From NCBI GenBank assembly GCA_030248195.1, contig JASAND010013292.1:1-64000 (forward strand): a stretch of 64,000 bases of DNA. The letters run 5' to 3'. The notes beneath the pieces are model-generated. The model ran no database searches. It was not told where the DNA came from and saw nothing but the letters and a program-made list of their open reading frames with translations. The DNA is from Trissonchulus latispiculum (taxonomy: Eukaryota; Nematoda; Enoplea; Enoplida; Ironidae). This document shows, in pieces, positions 55,968 through 64,000 of this stretch (positions within the stretch are counted from its first letter, which is position 1; each line of letters starts with the position of its first letter). The position numbers and the translations under genes were made by a program.

Positions 55968-58420
55968 CTATATTATAAAATATAAATGTAGCATTAACAA
56001 ACTGCAAGATAGAGCATGACCTCACGCACGCACAACCAACCATGAGTACGCACAAGAGCACTCGACGCACTAACATTCAACATAGACATACGTAAGTATA
56101 TAGACTTACAGCATACTAAAATAATGACATAAAACTAAAACTTCTCATCTGCTAAAGTCTCAGCAGAAACAGTCTCACTCACAAACATGAACATTCACAC
56201 AATTTTATTTTATCCTGATTATCAGATTGGGAAGTAATAATAATTTATCAGTATTGATGAATTGATGAAATGAAAAGTGAAGATACAGAACACTATATCA
56301 CATTCTCTAATCAGTTCATAAACTTTGAATTTGTCATTCTCAATCTTTTTCCCACTTAAAAATTAGCAGTTGAAACCAGGAAGCAATATTCTGGCAGGTG
56401 TAACTGAACACGATTTTAACCGTTGTCGGTCCAGAAAGGCCCTATAATTAACTAATTGTATTAACACATTGTTCATGGTTCTCACTTTAAGTAGGTACAA
56501 AGTAAGAGGGGCAATCAAATCCTCCACTTATTACAATTTCCTGCTATTTCATAACAAAACAGAATACTCAAACTGCAAAAATTAATTTTATTATTTTACC
56601 ACATTTCTTCAATAAAGTGAATTGGTAAGATCAAAGGAGCCGACTCAATTCTACAGTAAGAATGTCTCACTGCATGCATGCGACCGTTTCCTTACGTGCA
56701 AAAATCAAAAATTTAATATCATAATCAGTCTCAAAGCAATCACTGACACTGCGGCAGAGAAAGAATGAATATTACGAACGAACGGCAATGAAAGAACGAA
56801 CGAATTATATATATTCAAAAATATATAACAAATAACTAAAAATTAGTGCATATTAATTGAGGTAGGTTTAAACTTCAAGACCATAGGAAATTTACATCAA
56901 AAATTTAGTACGCACAATGGGTCGGATCTTTTCAGGATAAACCCCCCAGTCGAATGGGACTTTGCCATTCGAAAGTTTGATAGTTACCCCGATTCCCCAG
57001 AAAGATACACTTCTGCATTTAAAATTAGTTCTACCATCTTAAAAGTTTCAACCAAGGCGATGTACAGCAACTTGTTCGCTATAAATAGCTGGTTGCTAAA
57101 TATCGGTTTGTAGGTAGGGTTAGGACCAGGACCAGCGATCACTGAATAGCTATCCATAATGAACAGAAATACGTAACGCAGCATACGTATTTACTATGAT
57201 ATGCAGAAAAACTACTGTACTAGCGTACTCCCCCGCCTCCAGGCCACCTTATAATTTTCAATTATAATAAAGTATATTCTCTCTAACAGTACAGTGTGCA
57301 CTACACCACATAAAATTTTTAAAGCAATTATCTGTGCTGAACGGTTTAGAATAATAAAACAATGCCCACTTGGTACTAAACTGTATAAACGAATTCAGAC
57401 AATCATTTCTGGTTTTGCTATTTAAAAGTATAGAAAAGTTATATACAGGACCGAAGGCATGCCTAAGTTTAAAATTTTCCTAAAAACGCTTAAACCTAAA
57501 AATTTTCGGTCAGCTACTGTTTCCTAAAGTTTATGAACTTTGTTCGTATTGAATCTGACTACAGATGGGATTATTTTGTGTGCTCCCTCCCTGAGCCCTT
57601 TTAACGGATAAATGTCGAAATTTTACAGCTGTGCTAAACGTTATTTAAATGCATTGAAATGGCACAATTTTACAACTTTTTTATTTTACAGAAACAACCG
57701 AAAATTGTTTCAACGCATTTAACATTTCCAAATTTACGACGACAATTTTAAGCACAAAATAAAATTTTCAACTGCCCAACTGTCGTGAACCAGTTTTACT
57801 ATGATAATTGGAAAAGTAAACGGCAAAATTATATGAATAATGTTGACGAAACATTAGTATGAGAAGAAAATAGCAGAAAATAAGTCATTACAAAGTTTCG
57901 ACAACATAGACGGAACACTTACTGTACGCCAGGTACGGTAGAAAATCTATTACTCAAAACACATATATACACAGGACTGTCTGAAAATTTTCATTCTGAT
58001 CTACCCTTCCTACTAAAGATTTCGCTGAATTGTCCATCCACTGTCGCGTACAAAGTTTGAATGCCCGAACTGGTATAATCTTGGCCAAAACCAGATGTTG
58101 AGGCTGCTCTTTAAAGAGTGGAGATAACATGTTTATTCATATTTGCTACGCTAAGTTAGCAGTATATATACTGCGCTAAAGAAGGGGCTGAATTGAAACG
58201 AAGATTCCATATTCGTGTTATGACAACCAGAGACAATTCCAATCCACACATTTTAAAAAAATATTAACAGGGAATTGGCAATCAAAACAATCGATTTAGC
58301 GGAATCAACAATATATTCGTGACCTCTAAAAAATCTTAGACCCCGGCACAATCCAAAAATACTCTCATACTAATAGCTAATAAAATTCACAATAATACTT
58401 TATTATCGTGAAAACAATCA
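55968..58420. other. GGA 5' intron or upstream DNA
   Basis: AT-rich with no clear VHS-coding exon on the minus strand. One phase-compatible candidate with good splice sites lies at 57923-57980 (TTTTCAG acceptor, GTAAGTGTT donor, SPVYICVLSNRFSTVPGV), but it does not resemble VHS and is not called. Confidence 0.4.
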
Positions 58421-58576
58421 AGCGCCCTAACGCACTCTACAGGAGCCCTAACGCACTTACTGGGCGCCCTAACGCACATACTGGGCGCCCTAACGCAACA
58501 GGCGCCCTAACGCACCATTTGAGCGCCCTAACGCACCAAAATAAAAATGACCCAAGTTCACGGGCGCCCTAACGCA
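58421..58576. repeat. GCGCCCTAACGCA tandem array
   Basis: Seven copies of (GG)CGCCCTAACGCAC spaced 16-38 bp apart. The same word in inverted pairs occurs at about 35563 (GTTAGGGC) and 36864 (GCCCTAACGCA), bounding a foldback. CCCTAA inside it equals the animal telomere hexamer, but the longer unit and spacing argue against telomeric origin. Confidence 0.8.
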
Positions 58577-59031
58577 ACTTTACCCTTTTAGTTCCTTTCC
58601 CACATTTCAGGGATGAAGATAAAACTGTAATGATTCTAGCATTCTGAGACAGTGTTGGGAAAACCTTTGTACTTTTAGCGGTACAAATCTTTTTTAAATT
58701 TACGCTAACACATAAATACTTTCGGTTCCGCTCGACTCTTGAATGCGTATGCATTAAAACTTCCACCTAAATTTTGTTCTTTGTCTTTCTTATTCTAGCA
58801 ATTCTGTTCAGAAATCTCAGAAATTAACCAATCGCCACTGCAGTGATGTTGCGGTTACTTGTGCCTTTACAGTGAAAAACCACTACTTTTTATTTCTAAT
58901 TATATATAAGTGTTTTACAATAAACCTTTAATTTTATATATTTATGTGCCAAGCAGAGTATATAATATGCGTCAGCCACATAGCAATCAACCTATGTACA
59001 TTACAATATATATATATAGATAGATTGCTAT

Positions 59032-59064
<33 letters not shown>

Positions 59065-59109
59065 TATATACTCATAGCAATCAATCAACACAGTCGTAAT
59101 CATCAGGGG

Positions 59110-59936
59110 TAGAGACCTTCACTCAGGCCCGTAAGCCCTGCCCGGCCCAGCCCGGCCCGGCCCGCGGGCCGGGTCGGGTCGGGCCGGGCCTATGGTGGAA
59201 CGGGCCGGGCCGGGCCGAGGTAGGAAAAATTTGGGTGCGGGCCGGGCCGGGCCTAGTACTGGAACGGGCCGGGCTTCGGGCCGGGCCTGGTGTTTTCAGT
59301 TAAAAGTTTTGTCGTGTTTTCAATTTTGTCAATTTTTATTAGATATTATATTAATTTTCAAAATAAATTTTCTATAGTCAGTGGAATTATATTTCAATTT
59401 TTCTTGAATTTCGTAGCTTTTTAGAAGAGTACTGACGGACTCAGTTAGTGTACTTGTGTTTATATACTATCTCTAAATTGTACATTATCATCCTAAATGC
59501 AGTTTTATTTATTTTTAATATTTTGTATGTATTGCTTTCTTCCTAATTTATAGTATATTTCGTGCTTTTGTTGAATCGACGAGCTGAGCAGTGACCTGTT
59601 CCCTATAAAGCACAAAGAACCGAACAAAGGACTGCACATACTTAACAAAAATATGAGCCTGAGAAATCGCTTAAAATTGTTAAACACGAATAAGTTCAAA
59701 AAAACGAAAAATTTTTTGTTTTGGGCAACGGCAAAAAATTAGTAAAACGGGCCCGGGCCGGGCCGGGTTTAACTTTTCACCTTACGGGCCGGGCCGGGCC
59801 GGGCCTAAGTTGGAGCGGGCCGGGCCGGGCCTAGGTCCAAAATTTTTGAAACGGGCCGGGCCGGGCCGGGCCGAGCAGAAATTTTAACGGGCCGGGCCGG
59901 GCCGGGCCTGAAAATTCAGGCCCGTGAAGGTCTCTA
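59110..59936. mobile_element. hAT-like element with GGGCCGGGCC arrays
   Basis: Inverted ends TAGAGACCTTCACTCAGGCC and GGCCCGTGAAGGTCTCTA are flanked by exact 8-bp ATCAGGGG duplications (59102-59109, 59937-59944). Arrays of GGGCC/CCCGG pentamers occupy about 170 bp inside each end. The 450-bp AT-rich core has no transposase. The exact duplication suggests a young insertion. Confidence 0.92.
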
Positions 59937-60690
59937 ATCAGGGGTTAAAAGAAAGAAGTAAGCGGGTGTTTTAATTTTTAAGATTCCAACCAGGAACTCG
60001 GCGCACGCTCTAAATCTGCCATGACTGCCAGAAGTGAATTTCTAGTAAGTGCCGATGCAATTGAGTTTAGGTTGGGGAACCACTCTGCCTGTCTGTACAT
60101 AAAGCACGTACAGGTTTCCACTTCAGATTTAATTTAATCTACGAAATTTTTGTATATATCCACAAACTACAATAATATACGTATAATGTACGTATATACT
60201 ATCTGCATAGTAATTATTTTTCAACTTAAATGCACTAATAGATTATATACTTCATCAATGGCTATTCCGCAAAGTAGTGATACGTACCTATTGCGTACGT
60301 ATATTTAATAAAATGTTCCTTTAGTCCAAATACTTGCATAATAAGAAATCCACATCACACAAAATAAGCAGATCAATTTCGTGAAGTTCGGCAATTCATC
60401 TTCATAAATTCCTCCAGATCTACTGTCATGGGAATTTGGCTGGCAATCCAAGGCAATAACCTAACTTTAACAAGTTCAAATCTCTATGGTGAATTGCTTA
60501 AGTGAAAACATTACATTTTCCCGAACAATTCAAAGCCATGTTATTACGCAAGTTTTCTAAGACTGAAATAAAGAAAGGACCAGGAAAGAAACTTAGAGGC
60601 ACATAAAAACAAAGAGAAAAGGGTACATTGCACAAAATAAAATCGAATATATAAATGGAAACATTACAAAAGGAATGCATTAACATTTAC

Positions 60691-60722
60691 CAAACGGTAA
60701 ATCCAAATTCATTATCATCCAT
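60691..60722 (-). CDS. Candidate first coding exon of GGA
   Basis: ATG in a good context (AAAATGG), ten codons MDDNEFGFTV plus two bases, then donor TTTG|GTAAATG. Phase would join exon 55910-55967 (which needs two bases before it), giving a GGA without a VHS domain. A rival of the same length and phase lies at 59991-60022 (MADLERAPSS, then W split; weak donor GTTGGA). Both are speculative. Confidence 0.25.
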
Positions 60723-61381
60723 TTTTAGCAAAGGCCCCCCACTATCAGAGCCCTTAAATTTCTATGGATAACTTTTGCTACATCTCTCCAGGGGAAGAGT
60801 GACATATCTTATTACTTTCACTTAACTTTCAAGCAAGGAACTGCTTCTATTCTAATAAGGGCCCAATAAACCACAAACAGATCCTAAGGTCCCAATCTTA
60901 TTGGCAAAAATTGGTCCCGAAGGATCTCCTACATCTTATTCTCTCTCTTTAGACTACCGTAATCCTCAAGTAAATGACCTCGTTCAAGAGTCAATCATAT
61001 GTCACTAGTTCGCCTTTAGCGCCTATCACACAAGAAAATTAACTAATCATAAACAGATAGGATCAGCTCAACGCTGATTGGATGAAACGGAATGAAAATT
61101 TTCTCCACAAGAAATCTGATTGGCTGAATAGGAGACCCATAAAATTTACAAATCTGGTATAGAGTTGTAAAACATGTCAACTAACATGAGAAAGGAACAC
61201 CCTGACAATTAGTATTTACTAAAATCTTCCAAAAGGAAAGAGGTTTCTAAACCTGTCTGTCACTGCAATTTAATTGGACCATTCACGTTTTGTTGCCATC
61301 AGTTTTATCATCAAAAACTGATTTCACCGTCCATTCCACGGATTTCCTAATTTTCTTCATTGCTTCCCGACTCACTTCAAA
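60723..61381. promoter_or_regulatory. Probable divergent promoter region
   Basis: Intergenic DNA between the 5' side of GGA (minus) and the EH1 gene (plus). No TATA box or named site is certain. The head-to-head gene arrangement is the only evidence. Confidence 0.35.
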
Positions 61382-61682
61382 ATGCGAACCCCGGGCACGA
61401 TGCAGTTTGGAATCGAAAATCTGATCCAACAGGATACCAAATCGTCCAGCTCTCAGTCAGATCGACTCCCAGAGAGTGAGTCACTCTTGGCCGCGAGTCG
61501 ATCGTCGATTCAGCCTGAACAGTCACAGCAGTCGTTAGCCACAAGCACCACCACCTCGCCCCAGCCAGATCTGACCTGCAATGTGGTCGCGGAATCCAAC
61601 TGTGGCACAGAGGCACAGAGCCCATCCTCTTCTTGCGGTGCTGGAACGTCTGTTACCAAGGTCAACACTGCCATGCTAACAG
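61382..61682 (+). CDS. First exon of a protein with an EH1-like repressor motif
   Basis: ATG at 61382, 100 codons plus one base, then donor ACAG|GTACTT. Residues 7-15 read MQFGIENLI, which fits the EH1/Groucho-binding pattern (F-x-I-x-x-L/I-L/I) found near the N terminus of many ANTP-class homeodomain and some forkhead proteins; compare FGIDQIL of TLX. The rest is Ser/Gln/Thr-rich and disordered, as in such N termini. The DNA-binding domain would lie on later exons beyond the window; none is seen up to 64000. A second in-frame ATG, just before QFGIENLI, could also start it. Confidence 0.55.
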
Positions 61683-64000
61683 GTACTTACAATAATAATA
61701 GTGTAGTTTAATTTAATCACAAATAGCCTTAAATAAATCTTAAATTTTCTTGCTCTTGTGAATGCTACATGGACTCTGTCGCTCCGGACCAGTCTAGTCT
61801 ATAACAAAATACTGGTAATATTATCAACGTCTATTTATATAAAATTTCGTTTTTCAACAAATTTCTATGTGTGAGATCAGTTCAATATTTCAACAGTTCC
61901 AGATCTATAAATTTCATAAGCCAATATCTGGAATATCGGTAAAAAAGTGGAAAAGAAAAATGTTAAGAGTGGCTTCATATTAAACTAATTTAATGTAATC
62001 ATGCCTGCTGCGTAAGCTTAGCAATGACAACGCGTCGAACTGGAAGCCAATTTCGCGAAAAAACCTCTGCTGCAGAAGAGGAAAACAAAAACGTTAATTC
62101 TAATAAGAAATTCCTTCCACTAGACCATCTTCCCAGTGTTCCAAATTTATAAAACTTGGCTAATGGAACCGACCTACAACTTGGTATAAATAATTGGCTG
62201 AATTCGAACATATTTCGAAATACGAGATCATTTCTATGCTAACAAAACCAGATTTCAAGAGAAGTAAAAGCTTTGAGATCTCATGAAGATGAAGATTAGG
62301 AGAACACAAAGGTTTTAATATTAAATTAAATTTAAATTTAAAAATTTTGCTGAAAAATTGTAAACAGGGAATTGTGGGTGGTATAAACACGAATCCGAAG
62401 TCCATTTCTTCCGTTAGCTTTCGTCTGCATAATTGAAGCCTACGACTTTACCCATGCAAAGAGAATGAAAACTTTAGTCGAGAAACGAACTTCGGTTTTT
62501 GTTTTACTACCTTTTGCATCCCTTTTTAGAATTTTTCTACAAAATCCCAGGCCATTTTTTTGTTCTCTTGGTTCTCTATTATGGAATCGAAAACTGTCAA
62601 AAAGTTGAGTTTCGCGGAATCGAAAAGCCTGCAATGATTTGAACAAGCGTGTGGTCGAAAGCATACCCATTAAGCCCGTACCAAACTTTAGCACAATGGG
62701 TCAAATTTGTGACTTGTAAGATCTATAGACACAAGAAACTTACGTACTTGCATACATAAGATGCACGAATAACATACTTGCAAGAACTACATATATCCAA
62801 ATTTTGTTCATGGTTTTCCATAAAAGCTGATATTTGTAAACATACGTAGGTATTTCCAGGGTAGCAAAACACTGTGGAATACGGTTTGGATCAATTGAAC
62901 CTTATCCCCCCTCAATAAACGTTGGTAAACTTCAATGACTTATAGCAAGAGATCGACCAAACCTTAGAGCATGATTTATAAGTCGTTGGAATGCTCGAGA
63001 TGTGCCCTATTTAATGGTGTAAAAGCAGTTTGCTGATGCTTGCTTGCTGCTGTAAAAAGTTAAGTTCAAAAGGCGAACAAAAATAGTAAAAAGCTGTGAC
63101 TTTGGTAGTCTTTTAAGCTTATTAGGAAAAGGCAAACATTACAGCATCAAATAGAGCACATCTCCAGTATTCCAACCCCAACGATGTATAAACCATCCTC
63201 CAAGGTTCGGTCGATCTCTTGCAATAAGTCATTGAATTGAACAACGTTTATTGGGGGATAAAGTGAAGGCTTTCGCATAACTTAACCGATTTAGTTCAAA
63301 TTTAATATGGACGCATTTCAACACATTTCTGACCGATCTGAAGCAAAATTTTAAAATTTTTATATTTTCCAAGGGGGGACCAATAATGAGAACCAAAAAC
63401 CTTTTGTCTCCGATTTCGCTGAAAAGTTGTACATGTATACGGGTTTTATGAGTCGCTGAACACGAATCTGAAAACCGTTTTTCGATCGAGCTTTTCGTTA
63501 GCTAAATATAAGCTTAAATGTAAGCTTACAACTCTACCTATAGTCATTGGAGCCAGCGTTTTTTTTTTTCAAAATCGGATTTCATCAAATTTTCGTCATT
63601 TTTATTTTCTGAGCGTCATTTTTATTTGTCCAACGTCAAAAATAAAGTTTTGCAGAAATACAGTTTTGATTTGATTTTAGGCTATATTCGTAATTTTGGT
63701 TGAATTTTTACCTTGTTGGCGTGTGTTGCTTCACATTTCGCATTGTCCCGCGAATATATATTCTAACTTACGTACTCATATAATACAAATATATATCTTG
63801 TGTCTATGTATGTATCAGGTCTTTGAGCATTAACAATGACGAGAACAACCCGATATACGTAATGTGGGGGTCTGGGGGGCGCAGCCCCCCAGAAGTTGAA
63901 GAAATTTGTTGCTTTTTAAATGAAATCGTCCTTTAAATCTTTAATTCTTTTCATTTTGCAGAAACAAGAAAAGTTTTTGAAGGGAAAAAAAAGAATTTTT
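61683..64000. other. Intron of the EH1 gene, filled with repeats
   Basis: Contains a D-family copy (62325-62710), a foldback (62905-63262), a further D-family arm (63265-63530) and a GC hairpin, GGGGGGC-GCA-GCCCCCC, at 63874-63890 preceded by GGGGGTCT. No further exon with an acceptor and an open homeodomain-like frame was found. Confidence 0.5.
62905..63262. mobile_element. Foldback with CAATAAACGTTG arms
   Basis: TTATCCCCCCTCAATAAACG (62901 onward) is mirrored by CGTTTATTGGGGGATAA ending at 63263. Arms of about 120 bp (AAGAGATCGACCAAACCTT and AAGGTTCGGTCGATCTCTTG) surround a roughly 110-bp loop. It is bordered by D-family sequence on both sides and may have entered a D-family element. Confidence 0.8.

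Noticed and set aside
58001..58100. Minus-strand open stretch with an apparent CAG acceptor as a VHS exon
   Set aside because: No reading frame resembles VHS, and an intron to the next candidate exon would be under 50 bp.
58421..58576. Interstitial telomere repeat
   Set aside because: CCCTAA occurs once per 20-38-bp unit rather than in tandem hexamers.

Overview
This is animal nuclear DNA: AT-rich, with introns, and gene-poor. It carries 13 spliced minus-strand exons of a GGA family adaptor (Golgi-localised, gamma-ear-containing, ARF-binding protein), a small secreted-protein gene, and two further plus-strand genes seen in part. The rest is mostly short non-autonomous transposons, many of them foldback elements inserted inside one another. 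GGA with a gamma-ear, GT-AG introns of 0.04-7 kb and an EH1-like motif in another gene fit an invertebrate metazoan, possibly a non-bilaterian such as a sponge. The sequence alone does not fix the species.

Layout. 0.26-1.1 kb: dead LINE endonuclease. 1.6-13.05 kb: last four exons of a plus-strand coiled-coil, Ser/Pro-rich protein whose introns hold a TA-flanked element, one copy of a 1.7-kb repeat (C), a TTAA-flanked element (B), a 180-bp-arm foldback and three hAT-like elements. 13.8-16.6 kb: three adjacent insertions (foldback, hAT, MULE-like foldback with an ORF). 17.2-20.25 kb: complete three-exon minus-strand gene for a 166-residue secreted, cysteine-free protein, with one transposon in each intron. 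21.3-23.9 kb: TA microsatellite, 66-70-bp minisatellite and an AAAC/AAAG tract. 25.25-34.26 kb: a 9-kb nested palindrome with no convincing gene. 34.3-43.8 kb: AT-rich DNA with a tRNA-derived SINE and a 2.8-kb hAT-like element that hosts two other elements. 43.86-55.97 kb: GGA (minus). 58-60 kb: a GCGCCCTAACGCA tandem array and a GGGCCGGGCC-rich hAT element. 61.38 kb: first exon of a plus-strand gene, divergent from GGA, encoding an EH1-like repressor motif near its N terminus.

Most striking pattern. Six elements have hAT-type termini: five carry 8-bp target duplications (four exact, one with a single mismatch) and one has a 6-bp direct repeat. Four of them carry, just inside the ends, inverted arrays of a short GC-rich word (GGAACC, GATCC, GGCCGGCC or GGGCC); a fifth has sparser ATATCCG words. 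At least three TTAA-flanked families (A, B and another), a Harbinger-like element and a MULE-like element are also recognisable, and the nesting gives an insertion order. The genes have no shared pathway visible here: GGA is a trans-Golgi/endosome clathrin adaptor, the 17-20 kb gene is predicted to be secreted, and the EH1 gene probably encodes a transcription factor.
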